Positions 17,723-24,650 of a stretch of DNA of 64,000 nucleotides are shown in pieces; the stretch's first letter is position 1, and each line of letters opens with the position of its first letter. Source of the stretch: Luteibacter sp. (lineage in GTDB: Bacteria; Pseudomonadota; Gammaproteobacteria; Xanthomonadales; Rhodanobacteraceae); assembly GCF_009912395.1 (NCBI RefSeq), contig NZ_WNDO01000012.1:96101-160100 (forward strand). The letters run 5' to 3'. The translations under genes and the position numbers were made by a program. The notes under the pieces were generated by a model that was given only the letters and a program-made list of their open reading frames with translations, searched no databases and was not told where the DNA came from.

Positions 17723-19825
17723 ATGCACACCCTGCCAGCACGGCGCCATCTTGGCGTCGCCTTGGCCCTCGCGCTTTGCGCCGGCCACGCCCACGCCGAA
17801 GACGACCAGGACAAGAGCCGCACGCTCGACGCCGTCGTGGTGAAAGGCACCGTCCTCGGCGCGTCGCGCAGCGAAGACGTGCAGCATTACGCGGGCAGCC
17901 GCCAGGTGATCGCGCGCGAAACGCTCGACACCGGTGCGAACCGTTCGCTCGACGACGCCTTGCAGCGTGTCCCGGGCGTCAAGATCTTCGACGAGACCGG
18001 CACCGGTGCGTTGCCGCAGATCGCGCTGCGCGGCCTGTACGAGAGCCGCAGCGGTCGCGTCCAGGCCTTACTCGACGGCATTCCGCTGTCGCTGGCGCCG
18101 TACGGGCAGACCAGCCTTTCGCTGTTCCCCGTCACGCTGAACCAGATCGACCGTATCGATATCGTCCGCGGCGGCGCGGCCGTGCAGTACGGCCCCAACA
18201 ACGTCGGCGGCGTGATCAACCTCGTCAGTAAGCCGATCCCCGAGCGCTGGACCTCCATCCTGGGCGAACGCATCACGGCCTACGGTCGCGGCCAGATGCT
18301 GAAGGACACCTCGTTTTCCACCGGTGGCTACCTCAGCCCGAACTTCGGCCTCCAGGTGGATGCCGACTGGCAGAAGGGCGAGTACTTCCGCGAGCACAGT
18401 GGCACCAACGTGAAGAACGTCCGCCTGCGCAGCGAGTGGTGGCTGGGCGACGACAAGGTCATCAAGGCCGACGTGCAGCGCTACGTGGCCCACATGGAGC
18501 TGGCCGGGGCGCTCTCCGTGCCCGATTACCTGCGCGATCCGCGCCAGGCCACGCGCCCGCTGGACCGCTTCAAGGGCACGACGACCCGCGCGTCGTTCAC
18601 CTACGAGCAGGACCTGGGTAACTGGTGGATCTTCGATAGCTCGCAGTTCACCTGGACCAACTTCAGTGCCGACAGCGAGCGTAACTTCATCGTGGGCATG
18701 CGCCGTTCGTCGGCGGAAACCTGGCGCGACGACCTGCTGCCGCAGTTGCTGCAGAGCGCGCCGCGTGGGTTCAAGGTGTATGGCACCCAGCCGCAATTCA
18801 ACCTGCACATCGACAGCGGCGGCGTGACCCAGCAATGGACCGTCGGTGCCCGCGCCGTCCGTGAGGACATCGATTTCGTCGTCGGCAACACCGGCCTGGA
18901 TAACGGCGTCTACACGCTCGTTCGCGACTGGGGTTTCAAGGACCGGGCCTGGGCGGCGTACATCAGCAATGCCATCGGCTTCATGGACGACCGTTTCACC
19001 GTGACGCCCGGCGTGCGTTACGAGCACCTCGACGCAACCTATCGCAACCGCGCCAACGGCGTGTCGTTCGAAAACAACGTGCGCAACTGGTTGCCGGGCC
19101 TCACCCTCGGCTTCAAGGCCTCGGACAAGTGGTACGTATACGCCGATGCCCAGCGCTCGCTTCGCGCGCCGCAGGTCACGCAGATCGTCTTCGGCGACAA
19201 CCTCGATTCCGAACTGGCTTGGAACTACGAGCTGGGTGCGCGCTTCACGCCGACCTCGCGCACGATGATCCACGCGGACGTCTATCGCATCGACTTCGAC
19301 AAGCAGATCCAGCTCGACAACACCACGCGTACCTACGGCAACATCGGCAAGACGATCCACCAGGGTCTCGAAGCCGACATCGAGTGGTCGCCGGAAGCAC
19401 TTGATGGCCTGAAGCTCAACCTGGGCTACGCCTATCTCGATGCTGCGCAGAAGTCGGGCCAATTCGACGGCAAGCGCGTGCCCTACACCTCGCGCAACCA
19501 GGTGACCCTGGGCGCCTCGTACACCGCGGGACCCACGGTTTATGCCCTGTCGGGCTACTACTTCAGCAAGTCCTACAGCGACACGGCCAACACCAAGGCC
19601 GAAAACGCCATCGCTTCCATCGGACAGTTGCCGTCGTATGCGGTGTGGAACGCCCAGGTCACGCACACCTTCGCCACCTGGGGCACTTCGTCGCTGAAGG
19701 GCTCGCTGGCGCTAAATAATATGTTCGACAAGAAGTACTGGTTCCGCGGCATCGACACCAGCCCCTGGGGCCGCCAACCCGCCCCCAGCCGCAGTGTCAC
19801 CCTGGGCGCAGAACTCACTTTCTAA
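17723..19825 (+). CDS. FecA-like TonB-dependent siderophore receptor
   Basis: 700-residue outer-membrane receptor. Residues 1-25 form a signal peptide (ALALALCAGHAHA). There is no extra N-terminal signalling domain, so it is not of the FecIR-transducing type. The plug contains TLDAVVVKGTVLG as a TonB-box region, RVPGVKIFDETG, IALRGLYESRSGRVQ and VRGGAAVQYGPNNVGGVIN. The C-terminus ends VTLGAELTF, a terminal aromatic residue typical of barrel insertion. Overall it resembles Fe(III)-dicitrate or hydroxamate receptors of the FecA group. It is a single gene with a Fur-box-like palindrome upstream and a degenerate REP palindrome just after the stop. Confidence 0.92.
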   Translation: MHTLPARRHLGVALALALCAGHAHAEDDQDKSRTLDAVVVKGTVLGASRSEDVQHYAGSRQVIARETLDTGANRSLDDALQRVPGVKIFDETGTGALPQIALRGLYESRSGRVQALLDGIPLSLAPYGQTSLSLFPVTLNQIDRIDIVRGGAAVQYGPNNVGGVINLVSKPIPERWTSILGERITAYGRGQMLKDTSFSTGGYLSPNFGLQVDADWQKGEYFREHSGTNVKNVRLRSEWWLGDDKVIKADVQRYVAHMELAGALSVPDYLRDPRQATRPLDRFKGTTTRASFTYEQDLGNWWIFDSSQFTWTNFSADSERNFIVGMRRSSAETWRDDLLPQLLQSAPRGFKVYGTQPQFNLHIDSGGVTQQWTVGARAVREDIDFVVGNTGLDNGVYTLVRDWGFKDRAWAAYISNAIGFMDDRFTVTPGVRYEHLDATYRNRANGVSFENNVRNWLPGLTLGFKASDKWYVYADAQRSLRAPQVTQIVFGDNLDSELAWNYELGARFTPTSRTMIHADVYRIDFDKQIQLDNTTRTYGNIGKTIHQGLEADIEWSPEALDGLKLNLGYAYLDAAQKSGQFDGKRVPYTSRNQVTLGASYTAGPTVYALSGYYFSKSYSDTANTKAENAIASIGQLPSYAVWNAQVTHTFATWGTSSLKGSLALNNMFDKKYWFRGIDTSPWGRQPAPSRSVTLGAELTF

Positions 19826-19835
19826 CCCCACTCCC

Positions 19836-19891
19836 TGTAGGAGCGCGCCTGAGCGCGACCGGTCACCGCGAAACCCGGTCGCGCGCAGCAG
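19836..19891. repeat. Degenerate REP palindrome (GTAGGAGCGCGC family)
   Basis: TGTAGGAGCGCGCC begins 11 bases after the receptor stop and a partly inverted GGTCGCGCGCAG arm follows. It is a decayed member of the REP family seen intact at 24510, 44345, 51594, 52578 and 60760. Confidence 0.7.
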
Positions 19892-19951
19892 CTGCGAAGA
19901 TGCACAACAGGAAAAGGCACGCTTTAGCAGGATCGCCTGCGGACGTCACCA

Positions 19952-20419
19952 CTACTCACCCTCGGGCCCCTTCTTTGTCGGCCATGGCTGGCCTTCCGCT
20001 TGCCCCAATCCCTTGATGGCAGTGAGCGCTCCAGCACTTCGGAACGAACCGTACCCGGTCACATCCAGTGGTTCTGCAATATATCGTCCTTCAAGGTAGA
20101 CATAATGACCCTCGTACGGCTTGAGAGCCTTGGCCACGTCCTCGGATATCGCGCCCATGACGAGGATTCCGGCCGAAGCATCGCGCATTTCGTAAGCGTC
20201 TCGGGACGCGAACAACATGGGGCGCACGCCGCCTACATAGAAGCCCCTCACAAACACGGGCTTTCGATCAAATAGTTCGCTTCGCGCGATCAGTGTGGTG
20301 AACGCGACGGGGCATATCTCACCCCCACCCGAGCCCCTTTTGAAGCACGCATCTGCAGGGCTGCTTGCGATGGAGGCGGCAGAACAAAGCGCGCAGATCC
20401 AGAAGGCAAGTAGTCTCAT
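19952..20419 (-). CDS. Secreted protein of unknown function coupled to RHS/toxin gene
   Basis: 155 residues, not recognised. Residues 1-24 form a signal peptide (LLAFWICALCSAASIASS), and the mature protein has two early cysteines (CFKRG, EICPVAF). The middle (KPVFVRGFYVGG, HYVYLEGRYI) has alternating beta strands reminiscent of an OB fold, but this is only an impression. The ATG overlaps the stop of the RHS-type gene (ATGA), so the two are translated together. In RHS systems the gene directly after the toxin usually encodes immunity; an exported immunity protein would suit a toxin acting in the periplasm. Base composition is clearly less GC-rich than the neighbours, suggesting transfer together. 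Confidence 0.7.
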   Translation of the reverse strand: MRLLAFWICALCSAASIASSPADACFKRGSGGGEICPVAFTTLIARSELFDRKPVFVRGFYVGGVRPMLFASRDAYEMRDASAGILVMGAISEDVAKALKPYEGHYVYLEGRYIAEPLDVTGYGSFRSAGALTAIKGLGQAEGQPWPTKKGPEGE

Positions 20420-21438
20420 CTGGCCTCTCCTCGAATGGTTGTGATGCCATCCCCAAGCTGTCGTTGTCCGTGCCTGTCTACATCCGATTTAAATGACCGG
20501 TAATCCCACCCGTAAATAGTCCCATTGGGTAGGGATACGTAACCGTTGATTCCATTGTTGAAGTAGCGCACGAGGTCTCCGTGACCGTAATCACCACTTC
20601 TGACTGCAGCACTCTGTAGCGGAAGGGCTACGGCCGTTCTTCCGGAGAAACTATTGTTATCCGGGTGAGTGTGGATCTCCCCCTGCTTTCTATCGGGATC
20701 CAGCACGTTACGCAACATGAGTATGTCGATCGTGTTGCGGTCGCCGGTGCTGTACGAATTCGACGAAGAGTAGCCCGTACCATTTCTGAATAGAATGTCC
20801 GCGCCAATCTCGACCTTGAGCCTGTTTGTTATGGGTTGAACTACATCGGACCAAGCAATCGACAGTGCGCCTGCGGATCCATAGGATGAACCAAGGACGC
20901 CGGCGGATATCAGGGCTTTGTCCGCGAGCTTGCTGGCCCGCAGTCCTTGAGTGAACCTTTCGCCGTCTCCAGGGCCGATGTTTTCGCAGCGGTAAATTTC
21001 GCAGTTGATCTGCTCGCCGCTCATTCCCTCTGCATAGAGGCCTGTGTAATCAGCGAGAGTCGCAGGGCTGTTTGCGGCGTACGTGAAACGATTAAAAGTG
21101 AATCCCCGCCCCGCGGCAAGATCGAGAGGGTCGGGACTTAAGAATCTTCCCATAGAGGGGTCGTAGTAGCGAGCCTGCATGTAAACGTAATCCGATTCCG
21201 CATCAGTTACGTGACCAACAAATCCCGCTTGATTCGCCCGAGAGTCCATGGCTTCACGGCCAAATGGTGTGTATTCAGCTTTGGATCGAAGATTTCCATT
21301 TGCATCAGTAGTTGCAAGCACATTTCCTTGAGGGTCAGTGTAGTAATAAGTGACCTCTTCGGTAGCTAATGCTGGCTGAGTGGCTACCAGTGCTAATAAA
21401 TAGGCCGATAGAAAACTTGCACGTCTTTGGATGTCCAA
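20416..21438 (-). CDS. Short secreted RHS-core protein with C-terminal toxin-like domain
   Basis: 340 residues from a TTG at 21438, chosen because AGGGGG lies six bases upstream and a signal peptide (FLSAYLLALVATQPALA) begins there; the longer frame runs into a terminator. Residues about 30-124 form an RHS-associated core (YYYTDPQGNVLATTDANGN, YMQARYYDPSMGRFLSPDP). The last 200 residues are variable and end in a region with EIHTHPD (His256, His258) and a nearby SGDYGHGD. That resembles a JAB/DUF4329-type metal site, tentatively a hydrolase toxin. Full RHS proteins exceed 1000 residues, so this is a mini or orphan version with its own Sec signal. GC content is lower than flanking genes. It could also be a remnant of a larger locus. 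Confidence 0.75.
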   Translation of the reverse strand: MDIQRRASFLSAYLLALVATQPALATEEVTYYYTDPQGNVLATTDANGNLRSKAEYTPFGREAMDSRANQAGFVGHVTDAESDYVYMQARYYDPSMGRFLSPDPLDLAAGRGFTFNRFTYAANSPATLADYTGLYAEGMSGEQINCEIYRCENIGPGDGERFTQGLRASKLADKALISAGVLGSSYGSAGALSIAWSDVVQPITNRLKVEIGADILFRNGTGYSSSNSYSTGDRNTIDILMLRNVLDPDRKQGEIHTHPDNNSFSGRTAVALPLQSAAVRSGDYGHGDLVRYFNNGINGYVSLPNGTIYGWDYRSFKSDVDRHGQRQLGDGITTIRGEAR

Positions 21439-21534
21439 TTCCAGCCCCCTGTTGATGACTCCTCGTTGATCACGATAAAGGACGTCACGAGTGATGGGCA
21501 AGAGTGCCCGTGGCGAGGGGGCGGGCAAAAAAAA

Positions 21535-21566
21535 GACACTAGCCACAGGGCTAGTGTCTTTTTTTT
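21535..21566. terminator. Bidirectional rho-independent terminator
   Basis: A ten-base perfect stem GACACTAGCC-ACAG-GGCTAGTGTC (21535-21558) is flanked by eight As on one side and eight Ts on the other. It closes the leftward ABC operon ending at 21581 and separates it from the RHS cassette. Confidence 0.93.
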
Positions 21567-21580
21567 GGGTGTTGCGGGGC

Positions 21581-22525
21581 TCAGCTCTCGTCCCGCCACC
21601 GCCTGAACCAGATGGCCCCCGCGATCATCGCGATCCCTGCGATGGCACCGATCCACAGCGAGGGCTGGGCAAGGGTGCTGTAGTGGTAGGCGAGGTTGAC
21701 CTTGTCGAGCGCCGCAGCTGGATTGCTGGTGTCGAGGCCGGCGAGGGACGAGGCCTCGGTCAACCAGCCGCCGGGAATCAGTCCGCCAAGCAGGCGACCC
21801 GCCACGTAGTGCCAGTAGTTGCTGGAGATGCCGTGCACGCCACCCATCAGGCCCATCCAGGCGATGACCGCGCCGGTGCCCAGGGGTAGGGCGATGGCCC
21901 AGAGGAACGGCTTGCTGCGGGCCCAGGCAGAGCAGAGCATCAGCCAGCCGACGGTAGGCAGGGCCCAGATCGCATACAGCGGGATCAGCAGCACGAGGTT
22001 GACGATGACCTTGAGCGGGTGGGCCTGCATCAGCAGCGGCCAGATGGAGATGCCGTGGTACGTGCCGACCATGGCGAACATGATCGCCAGCATGAGGCCG
22101 GTGACGACACCTACAACCACCGCGACCGCTGGCGCCACAAGGATCGCGCTGGCGACCTTGGACAGCACCGTGTCGGTATCTGACAGCGGCAGCGACTTCC
22201 AGAACAGGATGCTGCGATCGCGCCGGTCGTCGTACAGGGCGCCCAGGCAGTAGAAGAACACCACGATGGCGGTGACGATCAGCACCAGGTAGGTCATGCC
22301 GTAGAGCAGGCCATCGATGACCGCGCCGGCCTGGACCAGGTCCGCGTCTTCATAGGCACGGGAGAAGTTACTGTGGAAGTTGCCCATGGCGGTATGGGCC
22401 TCGCCCACCGCGATGAGCATCGCATTGAGCACAAAGGCGATGGCGCCCGCCACGATCGGCGCGGTGATGAAGCCGCCCTTGTGCTCCCAGAATTCGCGCT
22501 TGACCAGCCAGTAGAAGGTTTTCAT
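21581..22525 (-). CDS. ABC-2-type transporter permease
   Basis: 314-residue integral membrane protein with about six transmembrane helices (for example LIVTAIVVFFYCLGALY and a Val/Ala-rich helix near residue 135) and a polar N-terminus MKTFYWLVKREFWEHKGG, typical of ABC-2 permeases of YtrB-type exporters. The segment DDRRDRSILFWKSLPLSDTD is characteristic of this family. It overlaps the ATPase gene upstream by four bases. It forms a transporter with that ATPase; the substrate is unknown. YtrA-controlled systems in relatives respond to cell-envelope antibiotics or peptides. Confidence 0.88.
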   Translation of the reverse strand: MKTFYWLVKREFWEHKGGFITAPIVAGAIAFVLNAMLIAVGEAHTAMGNFHSNFSRAYEDADLVQAGAVIDGLLYGMTYLVLIVTAIVVFFYCLGALYDDRRDRSILFWKSLPLSDTDTVLSKVASAILVAPAVAVVVGVVTGLMLAIMFAMVGTYHGISIWPLLMQAHPLKVIVNLVLLIPLYAIWALPTVGWLMLCSAWARSKPFLWAIALPLGTGAVIAWMGLMGGVHGISSNYWHYVAGRLLGGLIPGGWLTEASSLAGLDTSNPAAALDKVNLAYHYSTLAQPSLWIGAIAGIAMIAGAIWFRRWRDES

Positions 22526-23379
22526 GCGTAGGTGCCCTTCATGGTGGCGACGAAGAGGTCGCCGATCGATGGGCGTCGTACCTCGCCCAGGCGTTCCAGC
22601 TCGGGCCGGCTGACGTTGTCGAACAGGAAGATGCTCTTGCCGAACACTTGGCGCTCGTCCAGCGGTTTCAGCTCGCGGGCGGCGGCGGCCATGTCAGCGC
22701 TGACCAGCACCTCGGCGAAGCGTTCGCCCACGGCCTCCATGTCGGCGTCGAGCACGATCTTGCCATCGCGGATGAACATCAGGTCGGTGAGGATATGTTC
22801 GATCTCCTCGACCTGGTGGGTGGTGACCAGGATCGTCTTGTCCTCGTCGAAGTAGTCTTCCAGGAGCGTCTGGTAAAACTGCTTGCGATAGAGGATATCG
22901 AGGCCGAGCGTCGGCTCGTCCAGCACCAGCAGTTTCGCGTCGATGGACATCACCAAGGCCAGGTGCAACTGCACGATCATGCCCTTGGAGAGCTGCTTCA
23001 CGCGCTGCTTCGGCTGCAGCTTGGTTCGCGCCAGGAAGCTTTCGCACTTGGCCCGGTCGAAACGGGGATGGGTGTTGGCGACAAAGTCGATCGCTTCGCC
23101 CACGCGCAGCCAGCGGGGCAGGACGGCCACGTCGGCGATGAAACAGACCTGCTCCATCAGTCGGTCGCGATCCTTGCGCGGGTCGAGTCCCAGGACGTCC
23201 AGGTGGCCGTCGAACGTAGTGAGACCGAGGATGGCCTTCAGTGCCGTGGTCTTGCCGGCGCCGTTCGGACCGATCAGGCCCACGATGCGCCCGGCGCCGA
23301 TCTGGAACGACGCGCCGTCCAGCGCCAGTTGCGACTTGTAGCGCTTGGTCAGGCCATTGGCGGTGACGACCGCGGTCAT
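22522..23379 (-). CDS. ABC transporter ATP-binding protein (YtrB-like)
   Basis: 285-residue ATPase. Walker A is GPNGAGKTTALKAIL; the signature is degenerate, LSKGMIVQLHLALVM, as often in YtrB/CcmA-like exporters; Walker B is LLVLDEPTLGLD; and the switch His is in VTTHQVEEIEH. The start ATG at 23379 overlaps the GntR stop (ATGA), and its stop overlaps the permease start in the same way, so all three are translationally coupled. It powers the adjacent ABC-2 permease. The longer frame extending into gntR is out of phase with that gene and is not coding. Confidence 0.9.
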   Translation of the reverse strand: MTAVVTANGLTKRYKSQLALDGASFQIGAGRIVGLIGPNGAGKTTALKAILGLTTFDGHLDVLGLDPRKDRDRLMEQVCFIADVAVLPRWLRVGEAIDFVANTHPRFDRAKCESFLARTKLQPKQRVKQLSKGMIVQLHLALVMSIDAKLLVLDEPTLGLDILYRKQFYQTLLEDYFDEDKTILVTTHQVEEIEHILTDLMFIRDGKIVLDADMEAVGERFAEVLVSADMAAAARELKPLDERQVFGKSIFLFDNVSRPELERLGEVRRPSIGDLFVATMKGTYA

Positions 23380-23750
23380 GACGCGTCCTCCGCGGGGCCA
23401 TCGGCCTCCCGCATAAGGGTTTTCAGGTCGAGGCCCATGCGCTGGAGGCGGGCGTACAGCGCCGGCCATTCTTCGCGCAGGAAGCGCTCCCTCTCACTCT
23501 TGAGCAGCGCGTCGCGCGCTCCATCGATCACGAACATGCCAAGACCCCTCCGTTTCTCAACCAATTGTTCGTCGACCAGCTCCTGGTACGCCTTGGACAC
23601 GGTGAGGGGGTTGATCTGGAAATCCCCCGCGACCTGGCGGACCGACGGCAGCGGATCGCCTTCGTTCAAGGCGCCATCCAGGATCATCGCCACGACGCGT
23701 TCGCGTAGCTGGCGGTAGATCGGGATGCTGTCGTTCCAGGTGATGGACAT
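23376..23750 (-). CDS. GntR-family regulator, YtrA subfamily
   Basis: 124 residues: an N-terminal winged helix (PIYRQLRERVVAMILDGAL, LPSVRQVAGDFQINPLTVSKAYQEL) followed by only about 45 residues of helical dimerisation tail, the short architecture of YtrA. The start is placed at ATG 23750, nine bases after AAGGA; the TTG at 23759 would put the ribosome site directly against the start. It sits between two small exported proteins and the ABC genes, and likely represses the whole operon through the palindrome at 24352-24373. The effector is unknown. Confidence 0.9.
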   Translation of the reverse strand: MSITWNDSIPIYRQLRERVVAMILDGALNEGDPLPSVRQVAGDFQINPLTVSKAYQELVDEQLVEKRRGLGMFVIDGARDALLKSERERFLREEWPALYARLQRMGLDLKTLMREADGPAEDAS

Positions 23751-23755
23751 GTAGT

Positions 23756-24091
23756 TCAATCCTTCGCCGAGTGGCGCAGTGCGTTCCCAAACGAATAGTA
23801 AGGCATGCTCAGCTGGGCACCGATGATGGCGGCGGCACGATCTTCGGCGCTGCGCTTGATGGCGTCGGCGGCCGAGCCGAGGGACGCCTCGGTGGCGAGC
23901 ATGGCCTGTCGTACATCGGCGTCCGTCGGGCGGACAGTCAGCGACGGCAGGTCGACAACCCGGACGCCGTTGATGAAATGCGGTTCGGCGGACATGAGGG
24001 CCGCGCGGTCATCGAAGGAGCGCAGGGCGAACACGCTGGTCCCGGCGATCAGGATGGACGCGGTAAGGGCGATGAAGTTCGGCGCTTTCAT
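23756..24091 (-). CDS. Small membrane-anchored protein of YtrA operon (long paralogue)
   Basis: 111 residues, no family recognised. A single N-terminal hydrophobic segment (FIALTASILIAGTSVFAL, residues 6-23) is probably an uncleaved anchor or signal. The central block INGVRVVDLPSLTVRP followed by ADVRQAM closely matches the smaller protein encoded next to it (INGTHVTDLAPVVVY, ADTVAAL), so the two are paralogues. The rest is helical and polar. The stop lies five bases before the regulator start. Probably periplasm-facing; a role as sensor or accessory of the ABC transporter is inferred from operon position only. Confidence 0.75.
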   Translation of the reverse strand: MKAPNFIALTASILIAGTSVFALRSFDDRAALMSAEPHFINGVRVVDLPSLTVRPTDADVRQAMLATEASLGSAADAIKRSAEDRAAAIIGAQLSMPYYSFGNALRHSAKD

Positions 24092-24130
24092 GGTTCTACG
24101 ACTCCGATGACGTTCGGACGACTGTCCGGT

Positions 24131-24319
24131 TTAGAGAGCTGCGACGGTGTCGGCGTTGGCGTAGACGACAACCGGGGCCAGGTCGGTGACGTGGGTGCCG
24201 TTGATCTCGGTCAGCGGGGCGGTCTTGGTCGACGTGCTGCTGAACATGGCGAGCGAGGCGGCGGCGATGGCGAAAGAGGCGGCCAGGGCGAGGTAGTTGG
24301 GGCGGTTCATGGCGTTCAT
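24131..24319 (-). CDS. Small membrane-anchored protein of YtrA operon (short paralogue)
   Basis: 62 residues, first gene of the operon. The start at 24319 is supported by GAGGAGA seven bases upstream; an alternative ATG lies nine bases inside. A hydrophobic N-terminus (YLALAASFAIAAASLAMF) is followed by INGTHVTDLAPVVVYANAD, shared with the 111-residue paralogue 39 bases downstream. No cysteine lipobox is present. The pair seems to have arisen by duplication, with the longer copy gaining a C-terminal helical extension. Function unknown. Confidence 0.72.
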   Translation of the reverse strand: MNAMNRPNYLALAASFAIAAASLAMFSSTSTKTAPLTEINGTHVTDLAPVVVYANADTVAAL

Positions 24320-24351
24320 GGTGCTTTCTCCTCTAGTGATCTGGGTGACCG

Positions 24352-24373
24352 GTGTTGTAGTGAACTATAACAC
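24352..24373. promoter_or_regulatory. Palindromic operator, probable YtrA-type GntR site
   Basis: A 22-base inverted repeat with half-sites GTGTTGTAGT and ACTATAACAC around a central GA, 33 bases upstream of the first gene of the operon. Only the G/T pair at the sixth position from each end breaks the symmetry. Its sequence type (GTGT...TAGT..ACTA...ACAC) and location fit autoregulation by the operon's GntR protein. The stretch 24374-24509 holds no gene or signal I can name. Confidence 0.72.
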
Positions 24374-24509
24374 CAGATTTGAGGCCGTCAATCGAAATTT
24401 CGTGAATTTCCATATGACTTATGGCCTAGGCCCGGGCGGGGTGTGCTGGTGAGGTAGCGCTCCGGGCAGGCATGAGATGCACCGATTCCGGAAAGGGTTT
24501 ACATGCTGC

Positions 24510-24594
24510 TTTTGTAGGAGCGCGCTTGCGCGCGACCGGTACGGGTAGAAGCGTCCCGGCGATCCCGGGTTGCGCGCAAGCGCGCTCCTACAAA
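24510..24594. repeat. REPIN (paired REP palindromes)
   Basis: Two inverted arms, TTTGTAGGAGCGCGCTTGCG and its reverse complement, flank a spacer of about 38 bases. It lies between the YtrA operon promoter and the 3' end of the broken TonB receptor gene. With the operator it accounts for most of the gene-free stretch 24320-24650. Confidence 0.9.
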
Positions 24595-24650
24595 AGCGAA
24601 CGACCGGCTCCTTGCGGGGCCGGCCGTCGCTGGACTACCTGTGCTTCGCC

